Origin: Paramixta manurensis
Lineage (GTDB): Bacteria > Pseudomonadota > Gammaproteobacteria > Enterobacterales > Enterobacteriaceae
Assembly: GCF_013285385.1 (NCBI RefSeq)
Contig: NZ_CP054212.1
Span: 3,348,001 to 3,412,000, forward strand
Length of the DNA stretch: 64,000 nucleotides
Direction of reading: 5' to 3'
In this document: one piece after another, positions 17,029 through 25,716 of the stretch
How positions within the stretch are numbered: the stretch's first letter is position 1
Layout: each line of letters opens with the position of its first letter
The notes under the pieces: model-generated
Databases searched by the model: none
Told to the model about the DNA's origin: nothing
The model's input: only the letters and a program-made list of their open reading frames with translations
Translations under genes and position numbers: made by a program

Positions 17029-18534
17029 ATGAATCTGGTTGAACCACAGACGCTTATCGCCCTCGAAAATTTATCGAAGACGTTTGGCGGTAACCGTGCA
17101 CTAAGCGATATTTCGCTGTCGTTAATGGCAGGAGAAGTCCACTGCCTCGCCGGAACCAACGGCTGTGGCAAAAGCACGTTAATCAAAGTTATCTCCGGGG
17201 TTCACGCCCCGGATAGCGGCAGCACTATTACCTTACAAGGCGGCGAATCCTTCCCGCGTTTGACGCCAAAACAGGCGCGGGATTTCGGGATTCAGGTTAT
17301 TTATCAAGACCTGTCGCTGTTTCCCAATCTGAGCGTTGCGGAAAATATCGCTTTCGAGCACAACCTTAACGGTCTGTTCGGCTGGTACAGCGCCAAACTC
17401 CTGCGTGAAACCGCACAGCGCATCATCAATGAGCTGCAATTCTCCCTCAAACTGGACGAAAAAGTCGCCGCGCTCTCGATCGCCCAACGTCAGCAAGTGG
17501 CGATTTGTCGCGCGCTGGTCGCTGATGCACGGCTGGTCATTATGGATGAGCCGACCGCTTCGTTAACCCGCACGGAAGTTAATCAACTGCTGCGTACCGT
17601 GCGCTATTTGAAAGAGAAAAATATCTGCGTGGTATTTGTCAGCCATCGGCTGGATGAGGTGCTGGAAATCTCCGACCGGGTAACGGTGATCCGCGATGGA
17701 CGTAAAATGGGTTGTTGGCCTGCCAGTGAAATGGACGGCCATCGCCTAACCGAATTGATGACCGGCCTGAAGCTCGACTACCAGTTAAAAACCCCCACGC
17801 TGAAGCAAGACAGAATTTTGTTGGAGGTCGAACACCTGTCACGCGCCGGGCAGTATCAGGATGTCAGCTTTCGCCTGTGCGAAGGCGAAGTGCTGGGACT
17901 CTGCGGCCTGTTGGGTTCCGGGCGTACTGAACTGGCGTTGTCGCTGTTTGGCATGACACGCCCGGACAGCGGCAAAATTTGGCTCGATAGCAAGCCGGTG
18001 CGTTTTCGTAATCATGAAGATGCCATCAAATCCGGCATCGGTTATGTCTCGGAAGACCGTCTCACTCTCGGGCTAATACAGCAGCAATCGGTTGCCGACA
18101 ATATGGTTTTGCCGATCTTGAAAAAGCTGCAAAACCGTTTTCATCTGATTGATGAGTACCGCAAGAACAAATTAATCCTGCAATGGATTAATCAACTCGG
18201 CGTGCGCGTTGCCGACCCTGATCTGGCGATCTCTACCCTCTCCGGCGGCAACCAACAAAAAATCGTGTTAGCGAAATGGGTACTGACACAACCCAAAATC
18301 CTGATTCTCGATTCGCCGACCGTCGGGGTGGATGTCGGCGCGAAGGCCAGTATCTATCAAATGATCCACGAGTTGGCGCGCGAAGGGCTGGCGATCATTC
18401 TCATCTCCGATGAGGTCCCCGAAGTTTGGTACAACTGCGATCGCATTCTGCATTTCCGCGATGGGCGCATTCACGCCGAATATCAGCCGGGCAATGTTGA
18501 ACAGCAACAGTTGCAGGAGGTGATCAATGCCTAA
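17029..18534 (+). CDS. Sugar ABC transporter ATPase (double domain)
   Basis: A 501-residue RbsA/AlsA/LsrA-type protein with two fused nucleotide-binding domains. Domain 1 has Walker A (GTNGCGKST, about 46-54), signature region LSIAQRQQVAICRAL and Walker B LVIMDEP. Domain 2 has a degenerate Walker A (GLLGSGRTEL) as is usual in this subfamily, the signature LSGGNQQKIVLAKWV and ILILDSPTVGVDVGAK. It drives uptake through the two following permeases. The next gene starts within its last eight bases, a sign of translational coupling. Confidence 0.94.
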   Translation: MNLVEPQTLIALENLSKTFGGNRALSDISLSLMAGEVHCLAGTNGCGKSTLIKVISGVHAPDSGSTITLQGGESFPRLTPKQARDFGIQVIYQDLSLFPNLSVAENIAFEHNLNGLFGWYSAKLLRETAQRIINELQFSLKLDEKVAALSIAQRQQVAICRALVADARLVIMDEPTASLTRTEVNQLLRTVRYLKEKNICVVFVSHRLDEVLEISDRVTVIRDGRKMGCWPASEMDGHRLTELMTGLKLDYQLKTPTLKQDRILLEVEHLSRAGQYQDVSFRLCEGEVLGLCGLLGSGRTELALSLFGMTRPDSGKIWLDSKPVRFRNHEDAIKSGIGYVSEDRLTLGLIQQQSVADNMVLPILKKLQNRFHLIDEYRKNKLILQWINQLGVRVADPDLAISTLSGGNQQKIVLAKWVLTQPKILILDSPTVGVDVGAKASIYQMIHELAREGLAIILISDEVPEVWYNCDRILHFRDGRIHAEYQPGNVEQQQLQEVINA

Positions 18535-19516
18535 TCTGTCCTTTTTTAAACCGCAAAGCAGCCAGGGCTGGCTAGCTTGGGTGCTGGTCGCGTTTATGCT
18601 GTTTTTTTCCCTCACCAGTGACGAGTTTTTTAGCGTGCAAAACTTACTCGACCTGGCGGAAAGCTATGCGGTCACCGGTATTTTTGCACTCGGCCTGTTT
18701 GTGGTGCTGGTCACAGGCGGAATCGACATTTCCTTCGCTGCCGTGGCCTCGGTGGTGCAATACATTATCGCTTCACTGTTTACTCATTATCAGTTTGACA
18801 GCGCCTCGCTCAGCATTGTGCTGGCGATAGTGTGCGGCACGCTGTTCGGCATCGTGAATGCCATCCTGATTTACTGGCTGCGCATCGTCTCGATCATCAT
18901 CACCATCAGTATGCAATCGCTGCTGTTCGGCATGCTGATGTGGCTCACCGAAGGCCGGAGTCTGTATACCCTGCCTGATTGGTGGATCACGTTACGCAAC
19001 GTGATGCCTTTCACCTTTCACGGACAGAGTTTTCAGATTGGGTTGCCGCTGACCATCATGCTGATTATCGCCGCCATTACCTGGGTTTTATTGAATAAGA
19101 CTCACTTGGGCCGCCAGCTTTACGCGGTTGGCGGCGATCAGGAGTCGGCGCGGCGCGTCGGTATCCGCGTAGGGCTAATTCATATTTTTGCCTACGGCTA
19201 TCTGGGCGCGATGGCGGCAATTGGCGGCCTGGTACAGGTTTACCGGATGGGCGAAGTAGTACCGAACGCATTAGTCGGCGGCGAACTGGATGTGCTGGCG
19301 GCGACCGTTCTTGGCGGCGCTAGCCTAATGGGCGGCAAAGGCACCGTGACCGGTACCCTGATGGGCGTGTTCTTGATCGCCGTACTGAAAAATGGCCTCA
19401 ATCTGGTCGGCGTCTCTAACTACTTCATGAACATTGTGGTCGGCGGCGTAATCATGATCGCGATTGCCGTTACCCATTACAAAAAACGTAAAGAGACCGA
19501 TGTCAGCTTTGTCTGA
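18527..19516 (+). CDS. Sugar ABC transporter permease 1
   Basis: A 329-residue inner-membrane permease of the RbsC/LsrC family with about nine to ten hydrophobic segments. VLVTGGIDISFAAVAS near residue 65 and TVLGGASLMGGKGTVTGTLMGVF near 260 are the family signatures, and AVGGDQESARRVGI is the cytoplasmic ATPase-contact region. It overlaps the ATPase gene by eight bases. The presence of two distinct permease genes is the arrangement of Lsr and rhamnose transporters; E. coli AlsC is a single permease. Confidence 0.92.
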   Translation: MPNLSFFKPQSSQGWLAWVLVAFMLFFSLTSDEFFSVQNLLDLAESYAVTGIFALGLFVVLVTGGIDISFAAVASVVQYIIASLFTHYQFDSASLSIVLAIVCGTLFGIVNAILIYWLRIVSIIITISMQSLLFGMLMWLTEGRSLYTLPDWWITLRNVMPFTFHGQSFQIGLPLTIMLIIAAITWVLLNKTHLGRQLYAVGGDQESARRVGIRVGLIHIFAYGYLGAMAAIGGLVQVYRMGEVVPNALVGGELDVLAATVLGGASLMGGKGTVTGTLMGVFLIAVLKNGLNLVGVSNYFMNIVVGGVIMIAIAVTHYKKRKETDVSFV

Positions 19517-19532
19517 CCGGCGGGAGAACCTG

Positions 19533-20582
19533 ATGAAACCACTACATTTCCTCAAACCTGACGGTACCAATAGCGGGCTATTGCTATTGATCGCGTTGGC
19601 GCTGGCGTTGTTTGCCTGGTTGCTACCGGGCCGGTTCTTTACCGACTCCACCTTTATGAGTATGGCTTTTCAATTGCCAGAGCTTGGGCTATTAACCCTC
19701 GGCATGTTCGTTGCGATTCTTAGCGGCGGCCTCAACCTGGCGATTATCGCCACCGCCAACCTGACCAGTCTGTTTATTGCCTGGGTGCTGCTGCACTTCT
19801 TGCCGGACGGAGCAGGTACCGGCTTGCAATTATTGTGGCTGGCGATTGGGCTTTTCGGCGCTACGGTTATCGCCACCCTAATCGGCGTGATCACTGGCCT
19901 GATGGTAACGCGCATTGGCGCACACCCGATTTTAGTCACCCTGGCAACGATGATGACGGTCAACGGCATCGGCATCTGGCTAACACACGGCGCGGCAGTG
20001 AGCGGCATGCCGGATGTGTTGCGCACGCTGGGTTCCGGCTCTCTTTTGGGCGTGCCTCTGCCACTGTGGCTGTTCTTTGCCGCCGCCGGTGGCCTAGCCC
20101 TTTTTCTCGGTAAAACACGCGCCGGTAAATGCATCTATATGGGCGGCAGCAATATTAATGCCACCTGGTTTAGCGGCGTAAACACCCATCGCATGCTGAT
20201 CCTGGTGTATGTCATCTCCAGTTGGATGTGCGTACTGGCCGGGTTGGTGATGATGGCGCGCTTTAACTCAGCGCGTATGGGTTACGGCGACTCCTATCTA
20301 CTGCTGACGGTACTGGCAATCATCCTCGGCGGTACCGATCCGAACGGCGGCTTTGGCCGCGTGACCGGTGTGGTGCTGTCGCTGATTGCACTGCAAATTT
20401 TATCTACCGGTTTCAACCTAATGAATATTAGCCAGCATTTTAGCCTCGCGATGTGGGGCGCGGTATTGATCGTGGTGCTGGCGGTGAAATTCTTTAAAGG
20501 CCGTTTTAACGACTATCGCGCGGTGCGGCTTAGCCAGCTACGCGCCCGTCTGACCCATTTAACCGAAAAAAAGGAAGTGTGA
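19533..20582 (+). CDS. Sugar ABC transporter permease 2
   Basis: A 349-residue second permease, paired with permease 1 to form the heterodimeric channel. FVAILSGGLNLAIIATANLTS near 65 replaces the usual SGGIDLSVG box, and AIILGGTDPNGGFGRVTGVVLS near 255 is the second signature. GGGAGAACCTG precedes the ATG at 19533; the open frame extends further up into permease 1 without a ribosome site. The C-terminus is a charged cytoplasmic tail of about 30 residues. The next gene begins inside its stop codon (TGATG). Confidence 0.9.
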   Translation: MKPLHFLKPDGTNSGLLLLIALALALFAWLLPGRFFTDSTFMSMAFQLPELGLLTLGMFVAILSGGLNLAIIATANLTSLFIAWVLLHFLPDGAGTGLQLLWLAIGLFGATVIATLIGVITGLMVTRIGAHPILVTLATMMTVNGIGIWLTHGAAVSGMPDVLRTLGSGSLLGVPLPLWLFFAAAGGLALFLGKTRAGKCIYMGGSNINATWFSGVNTHRMLILVYVISSWMCVLAGLVMMARFNSARMGYGDSYLLLTVLAIILGGTDPNGGFGRVTGVVLSLIALQILSTGFNLMNISQHFSLAMWGAVLIVVLAVKFFKGRFNDYRAVRLSQLRARLTHLTEKKEV

Positions 20583-21274
20583 TGCGCACTAAAATCTCCC
20601 CTTCGCTGATGTGTATGAATCTGATGGAGATCAAGCAGCAGTTAGCCATTCTTAACTCACGCGCCGATTTCCTGCATGTCGATATCATGGATGGCCATTA
20701 CGTGAAGAACATTACGCTATCGCCATTTTTTATTGAGCAGATCCGCCCGTATACACCGCTGGCGATCGATGTGCATTTAATGGTGGAGGAACCCACTGAT
20801 TTTATCGAAGCAGTGGCGAAAGCGGGCGCCGATTATATTTGCCCGCATGCCGAAACCATTAACCGAGATGCCTTTCGGGTAATTAATCAAATCCGGGCGT
20901 TAGGCAAAAAACCGGGCGTGGTGCTTAATCCGGCCACGCCGGTCTCCTTTATCCATCACTATATCCATCTGCTGGATAAGATTACCGTAATGACGGTAGA
21001 TCCTGGCTACGCTGGTCAACCTTTTATTCCGGAGATGATCAACAAAATTGCGGAACTCAAAGCGCTCAAAGAACAGCATGGGTACACTTGGTTGATTGAA
21101 ATTGACGGCTCCTGTAACCAGAAAACCTATACCACACTGCTCGACGCGGGCGCCGAAGTATTAATTGTCGGTACCTCCGGTTTGTTTAACCTGCATGCAA
21201 ACCTGGAAACCGCCTGGGATGACATGATGGTGAATATCGCCCAGGCACAGAGCGCGCTGCGGGAGTCGGCATGA
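20582..21274 (+). CDS. alsE: D-allulose-6-phosphate 3-epimerase, AlsE-like
   Basis: A 230-residue ribulose-phosphate 3-epimerase-fold enzyme. It follows AlsE and not Rpe: ISPSLMCMNLMEIKQQL, HVDIMDGHYVKNITLSPFF, DVHLMVEEP, DKITVMTVDPGYAGQPFIPEM and EIDGSCNQKTY are shared with E. coli AlsE. Metal ligands and acids (H35, D37, H68, D177 by family pattern) appear present. It would convert D-allulose 6-phosphate to fructose 6-phosphate. The ATG overlaps the permease stop by one base; the preceding GTG is less likely. The gene symbol is by similarity, since transporter type and regulator differ from the E. coli als operon. Confidence 0.85.
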   Translation: MRTKISPSLMCMNLMEIKQQLAILNSRADFLHVDIMDGHYVKNITLSPFFIEQIRPYTPLAIDVHLMVEEPTDFIEAVAKAGADYICPHAETINRDAFRVINQIRALGKKPGVVLNPATPVSFIHHYIHLLDKITVMTVDPGYAGQPFIPEMINKIAELKALKEQHGYTWLIEIDGSCNQKTYTTLLDAGAEVLIVGTSGLFNLHANLETAWDDMMVNIAQAQSALRESA

Positions 21275-22164
21275 CGGAGACTTGGCTCGGTGTTGATATT
21301 GGCGGAACCAGTACCCGCCTCCTGTTGATGGACGAGGCTCACCAGTGGTCTGGTTTTCGTAAAGTGCCCACCGCCAGTTGGGCGCAAGCGCCGGATGCAT
21401 TGGCAACACTGGCGGTGCTGATTGAGGAGGTGCTGGAGAAACAACCGGTACGAGGCGTGATGCTGGGGTTACCGGGTATTCTTAGCCGTAACCGTCAAAC
21501 CGTCATTTCGTTACCCTTTATTCAGGCACTGGATAACCAACCCGTGGCGACGTTGTTAGCCGAAAAATTACGTATTCCGGTGGCAATGGATAAAGACGTT
21601 AACCACCTGATGTTATGGGATCTATTGCAATTAGGCCGCCTCCCCGACCATGCCGTGGGGCTCTATCTGGGCACCGGTATGGGCAACAGTTTATGGCTCA
21701 ACGGGCAATTTTATCACGGTGCGCACGGCGGGGCCGGTGAAATTGGTCATACGCCGTGGGAAGGCAATTCGCTACCCTGCCCATGCGGTAATATCGGCTG
21801 CGCGGAAACCTTAACTTCGGGCAATTGGCTGGCGCGTTGGGCAGAGACGCACTGTGCGGAAACACCGCTAAGTATGCTGTTTACCCAGCATGGCGAACAT
21901 CCCGATTTGCAGCAATTCGTACAGCGCCTGGGGAAAATTATCGCCAGCGAAATGAATATTCTCGATCCGGAATACCTGATTTTAGGCGGCGGTGTGTTGG
22001 CGATGAATGATTTCCCGCTGGCGACGCTGCGTGCTCAAATCGTGCAACATCTGCGCCCGCCCGCCACCCGCGCCGGGCTGAAACTGGTGTTCAGTAATGC
22101 TACCGATCATACTGGCTGTCGCGGCGCATGCCTTGCCGCCGAGCGGCAATTCAGGAGTCAATGA
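21271..22164 (+). CDS. ROK-family sugar kinase, AlsK-like
   Basis: A 297-residue ROK kinase. ATP-binding GVDIGGTSTRLLL at the N-terminus, the catalytic-Asp block MDKDVNHLMLWD near 110, LGTGMGNSLWLNG, and the zinc-type motif GHTPWEGN..PCPCGNIGCAETL (about 168-190) are intact, followed by EYLILGGGVLAM. Similarity to AlsK (D-allose kinase) is seen in the layout of PCPCGN.GC and FDPDAVILGGGV-like blocks. It overlaps alsE by four bases (ATGA). In a D-allose route it would make allose 6-phosphate, which then needs an RpiB-type isomerase before AlsE; none is in the operon. Confidence 0.83.
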   Translation: MTETWLGVDIGGTSTRLLLMDEAHQWSGFRKVPTASWAQAPDALATLAVLIEEVLEKQPVRGVMLGLPGILSRNRQTVISLPFIQALDNQPVATLLAEKLRIPVAMDKDVNHLMLWDLLQLGRLPDHAVGLYLGTGMGNSLWLNGQFYHGAHGGAGEIGHTPWEGNSLPCPCGNIGCAETLTSGNWLARWAETHCAETPLSMLFTQHGEHPDLQQFVQRLGKIIASEMNILDPEYLILGGGVLAMNDFPLATLRAQIVQHLRPPATRAGLKLVFSNATDHTGCRGACLAAERQFRSQ

Positions 22165-23123
22165 TGAAAGGAAAAGTCTGTGTATTTGGCTCGTTTAATC
22201 TGGATATTGTTGCGGGCATGTCGCGTTTCCCCATGCCCGGCGAATCATTAATCGCCCATCACAGTATGATGGGCCCCGGCGGTAAAGGGGCCAACCAGGC
22301 GACCGCCGCGCTGCGTGCAGGCGCGCGCGTTCACTATATCGGCAAGATCGGTAAAGACGATTTCGGCATCTTTGCCCGGCGCCATCTGGAAAACACCGGT
22401 TTTGATGCCATCACGCTATTTACCTGTAAGGAAAAACCTACCGGTAATGCGTTAATTTATGTGGCCGGTGACGATGCGGAGAATATGATTTCGGTGTATC
22501 CCGGCGCTAACCTGACCGTTACCGCAGCGGAGGTGACCCGCTGTCAACCAACCGTGGCCGCCGCCGACATCTTGCTGATGCAGCTAGAAAATAATCTGAG
22601 CGCCATTCAGCGCATGGTGGATATTGCGCGTGACGGGGGAACCTTCGTGATCATGAACCCGGCGCCGTGGCAAAAAGTCAGTGATGCGCTACTGCGCAAA
22701 GTCGATTTGTTAACGCCAAACAGTACTGAAGCATCGCTGTTAACCGGCGTCAGCGTGACTGATTTAGCCAGCGCACAGCACGCCGCTGAAGTGCTGCACC
22801 AGAAAGGCGTTCGGCAACTGATCATTACCCTTGGCACCCAAGGCGCATTGCTCTCAGATGGCAGCGGTATGGCGCGGATCCCGCTTTACCCCGCTCAGCC
22901 ACAGGATAGTACCGGGGCGGGCGATGCGTTTAACGGCGCACTGGCCGCACGGCTCGCTGCCGGAGAGCCGTTGCGCAAGGCAGCGTTGTTCGCGTCCGCC
23001 TATGCGTCGGTTTGTGTAGAACGCCCCGGCGCCGCTCACTCCATGCCGCTGTACGCCGATGCGCTGGCGCGGCAGCAGGCGCATCCACATTTAGCCATTG
23101 AGCCGCTAACGGAACTGGTTTAA
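22164..23123 (+). CDS. PfkB-family carbohydrate kinase
   Basis: A 319-residue ribokinase-type kinase. It has an N-terminal FGSFNLDIVAGM, the first PfkB signature GPGGKGANQATAALRAGA near 40, and the anion-hole/base motif DSTGAGDAFNGALAARLA near 255. AGGAG is six bases before the ATG at 22164, better spaced than for the ATG at 22161; the frame is open further up inside the ROK gene. It is the last operon gene and a second sugar kinase, unusual beside a ROK kinase. It might phosphorylate a ketose such as allulose (feeding AlsE directly) or ribose. The substrate is not decided by sequence. Confidence 0.86.
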   Translation: MKGKVCVFGSFNLDIVAGMSRFPMPGESLIAHHSMMGPGGKGANQATAALRAGARVHYIGKIGKDDFGIFARRHLENTGFDAITLFTCKEKPTGNALIYVAGDDAENMISVYPGANLTVTAAEVTRCQPTVAAADILLMQLENNLSAIQRMVDIARDGGTFVIMNPAPWQKVSDALLRKVDLLTPNSTEASLLTGVSVTDLASAQHAAEVLHQKGVRQLIITLGTQGALLSDGSGMARIPLYPAQPQDSTGAGDAFNGALAARLAAGEPLRKAALFASAYASVCVERPGAAHSMPLYADALARQQAHPHLAIEPLTELV

Positions 23124-23138
23124 CGCTGGCAGGAGCGG

Positions 23139-23720
23139 CTAGGCATTGCGTAACCAACCGGCAAGTTGCGCATGTTGTAGCAGCATAATGGTTTTGCCAT
23201 CACGGATCTGCCCATCTTTCACCATTGCCAACGCCTGCGGGAAAGGGATTTCCAGCACATCAATATCTTCATCCTCAACGCCGCCGCCTGCATTGTCGCG
23301 CTGAGATTCATCATACTCCGCCGCGAAGAAATGAATCAGTTCGGTCACGCCGCCGGGCGACATATAGGCCTCAAACAATTTTTCTACCTTCCCGACCACA
23401 TAACCGGTCTCTTCAACCGCCTCTTTCCGAATACACTCTTCCGGCGAGTCGTCATCCAGTAGACCGGCGCAGGTTTCTATCAACATCCCACTTTCATTAC
23501 CGTTGACCCATGTAGCGACGCGAAACTGGCGCGTTAACACCACACTATTTTTTTCGCGGTTATACAGCAAGATAGTCGCGCCGTTGCCGCGATCATAAAC
23601 CTCACGCTTATGGCGCAGCGTTTCGCCGTTGTGCCTGGTGAGATCGTAGGTGTAGTTGTGCAGGACAAACCAGTTTTCGGACAGGATTTTGTGCTTGATA
23701 AGATTAATTTTGACCGACAT
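23139..23720 (-). CDS. nudK: GDP-mannose/nucleoside-diphosphate-sugar hydrolase NudK
   Basis: A 193-residue Nudix hydrolase that in E. coli cleaves GDP-mannose. Shared blocks with NudK are KHKILSENWFVLHNYTYD, REVYDRGNGATILLYN, the Nudix region ECIRKEAVEETGY, YMSPGGVTELIHFF and AGGGVEDEDI. The residue after GLLDDD is Ser where E. coli has Glu; the EE of the metal site is kept. The ATG at 23720 gives the family's N-terminus MSVKIN; the open frame continues 35 codons upstream with no support. It converges with the PfkB kinase, 15 bases apart, and is not part of that operon. Confidence 0.93.
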   Translation of the reverse strand: MSVKINLIKHKILSENWFVLHNYTYDLTRHNGETLRHKREVYDRGNGATILLYNREKNSVVLTRQFRVATWVNGNESGMLIETCAGLLDDDSPEECIRKEAVEETGYVVGKVEKLFEAYMSPGGVTELIHFFAAEYDESQRDNAGGGVEDEDIDVLEIPFPQALAMVKDGQIRDGKTIMLLQHAQLAGWLRNA

Positions 23721-23793
23721 AGCGACCCCACGGTAATGAAATGGAGCCAGTGATGATAAAACCCACCGGGCGAGAAAACTATCTGAATCGAAT

Positions 23794-23821
23794 AAAAAAA
23801 GCCGCCTTTCGACGACTTTTT
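23794..23821 (-). terminator. Terminator of the APC permease gene
   Basis: On the minus strand a seven-bp stem (AGTCGTC / GGCGGCT with two G-T pairs) closed by a GAAA tetraloop, flanked upstream by A's and followed by TTTTTTT. It begins 14 bases after the permease stop. Confidence 0.8.
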
Positions 23822-23834
23822 GCAAACCCGCAGA

Positions 23835-25310
23835 TTATGAAGGGTAGCTGCCGAGCGGCGGCATTTTCTGTAACTGCTTTCTGCGCCACAACCAAACCGG
23901 GATAAAAACCAGGATGCCCAGTAACATCAAGATCAGGACATACCACTGCGCGGTACGGAAATCCGCCGGGATGATAAACACACACATCTCTACCACCAGC
24001 CATACGCACGCGCCGATGATGACCGGCCACTCCCAGACACCGAGCGAGAAATCATCCGGATGATGAGTATGTTTATGGCGCGTAAAAATATACAGCAGCA
24101 CCGTACCGCTATACAGAATGGCGGGAAACAGCGTTGCCGCGCCTAATAACTGCGTTAAGGCATCCGGGTTGGTGTAAAAACTCAGAACGATTAATGTCGA
24201 GACCGCGCCCGCCAACAGTGTCGCCCACAACGGTCCGCCAGTAGGGCGTGGAACATAGCTCAGTTTTTGTGAGAAAGGCAGACGACCATCACGCGCCATG
24301 GCATGAATCAACCGACTGTTACTGGTCAGAATCACTAACCCACAGGCAAAGATGGCGATACACACCACCACCAGCACCACTTTACTGAACGTATCGCCCA
24401 AAATCAGGCGGATAACATCGGCAACCGGCGCGGAACTCTTCGACAACTCATTCACATGGTCGCCCAGCCCCAGACTGATGACAATAAGAAACAAGGTACC
24501 AAGAATGCCGCTTGCCAGTACCGCTTTCACCATGGCGCGCGGAACCACCTGCTTAGGATTGTGCGTCTCTTCCGCGAGGTTTGCCGCCGATTCCCAGCCA
24601 ACCAAGGTAAATGCCCCCAATAAGCCAGACAACATAAACGGCCCCAGCCAGCCGAAATAATGCGGGCTATGTATCAGCCCGGTGGAGACCAGGTTTGAGG
24701 CATTGCCTTTACCCAAGAACAGCACCGCCACGCCGATTGCGACAATCAGGCCAAATATCGCAATCACCTCAGCGCCCACCGCCAGGTTGTTGATTTTGGT
24801 CAGAATCGGTGTAGACCAGATAACCAGTACCATCTGGATAATGAGCAGCGCGATGGTGGTCACCGCCCCGCCTGCCGCGGTGTAATTCAATCCCAACAAC
24901 GGAAACAGCGCCACCTGCGCAAGCCCGTAATCGACCGCCACGGTGACAATGCCCAGAAAAGCGAAGCTTGCCCAACCGAACCACCATCCCAATACCGGAT
25001 TGACCAGACGGCTGGCCCACTGGTAACTGAACCCTGAAAGCGGAATTTTACTGGCCAGAAGCCCGAACACTAATGCCACCAGCAGTGTACCAAGCGTGAC
25101 TATCGGCCAAGTCCAAATGCCGACCGGCCCACTAGAAGCCAACATACTGCCATAAGTAGAAAACAACCCCGTGGTGATAGAAATGAAAGAAAACGCAACG
25201 GCAAACGACTCGAACTTGCCGAGCGTTCTCTCAAACTGCGAATGGTAACCCTCACCTTCAATAAGCTTTCCCTCGCCTGGTGTATGTAGATCTTTATTTA
25301 CATCAGACAT
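23835..25310 (-). CDS. APC-superfamily amino acid/amine permease
   Basis: A 491-residue integral membrane transporter with about 12 hydrophobic segments, of the amino acid/choline transporter branch (relatives of GabP-like and BAT1 proteins). SFISITTGLFSTYG near 42-55 is the first-helix motif, GFSYQWASRLVNPVLGWWFGW near 95 and TLVGWESAANLAEETHNPKQVVPRA near 238 are family blocks. It is transcribed divergently from two FAD oxidoreductases and shares a 406-base control region with them, so it probably imports the substrate they oxidise, an amino acid or amine. The substrate is not recognisable. An own terminator follows. Confidence 0.85.
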   Translation of the reverse strand: MSDVNKDLHTPGEGKLIEGEGYHSQFERTLGKFESFAVAFSFISITTGLFSTYGSMLASSGPVGIWTWPIVTLGTLLVALVFGLLASKIPLSGFSYQWASRLVNPVLGWWFGWASFAFLGIVTVAVDYGLAQVALFPLLGLNYTAAGGAVTTIALLIIQMVLVIWSTPILTKINNLAVGAEVIAIFGLIVAIGVAVLFLGKGNASNLVSTGLIHSPHYFGWLGPFMLSGLLGAFTLVGWESAANLAEETHNPKQVVPRAMVKAVLASGILGTLFLIVISLGLGDHVNELSKSSAPVADVIRLILGDTFSKVVLVVVCIAIFACGLVILTSNSRLIHAMARDGRLPFSQKLSYVPRPTGGPLWATLLAGAVSTLIVLSFYTNPDALTQLLGAATLFPAILYSGTVLLYIFTRHKHTHHPDDFSLGVWEWPVIIGACVWLVVEMCVFIIPADFRTAQWYVLILMLLGILVFIPVWLWRRKQLQKMPPLGSYPS

Positions 25311-25716
25311 TTGATGTCTCCCGCCGTATTGCTGTCGTCAATTACGCGCTTGTGTTGTGCTGTGAAGCTATTAGGGTTTTGATGTATCTTTGTGTTGTTT
25401 TAATGACCGATTAACAAACAACAAAACCAATATACACATTGAAATAACATAAAAGCCACATCATTTTCTTATATGTGAGGAGCGTCATAATTTTTTTGCA
25501 ACCAGCCGGGCACTCGGCGCTGAGACCGCGCAGCGACAGAAACCGCGACAACAATCCCCCACCGGCACTCAGCGCAGCCCCATACTATTTCCTTATCTAC
25601 ACAGGTTCAGTGCGCTATTTATGTGGATTTTATGTGATAAATTTGTTGTTTTGGCATTGTTAGCCTGTGGTCTTTATGCTTAGATGATGAAAGAACCTGC
25701 GTCCGGGATATTTTAA
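25311..25716. promoter_or_regulatory. Divergent control region, APC permease / FAD oxidoreductases
   Basis: A 406-base AT-rich gap. TGTGA-GGAGCG-TCATA at 25474-25489 is a CRP-like site with one mismatch. Near each gene lies a similar T/G-rich element in opposite orientation: AACAAACAACAAAACC at 25415-25430 and TTTGTTGTTTTGG around 25637-25650; the two are near reverse complements and could be operators of an unlinked regulator. No regulator gene is adjacent. Confidence 0.5.

Noticed and set aside
23721..23825. 35-codon extension of nudK
   Set aside because: It enters the permease terminator and has no similarity to NudK, which begins MSVKIN-like at 23720.
25475..25663. 62-codon frame in the permease/flavoprotein gap
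   Set aside because: Starts within the CRP-like site and lacks a ribosome site; composition is that of intergenic DNA.
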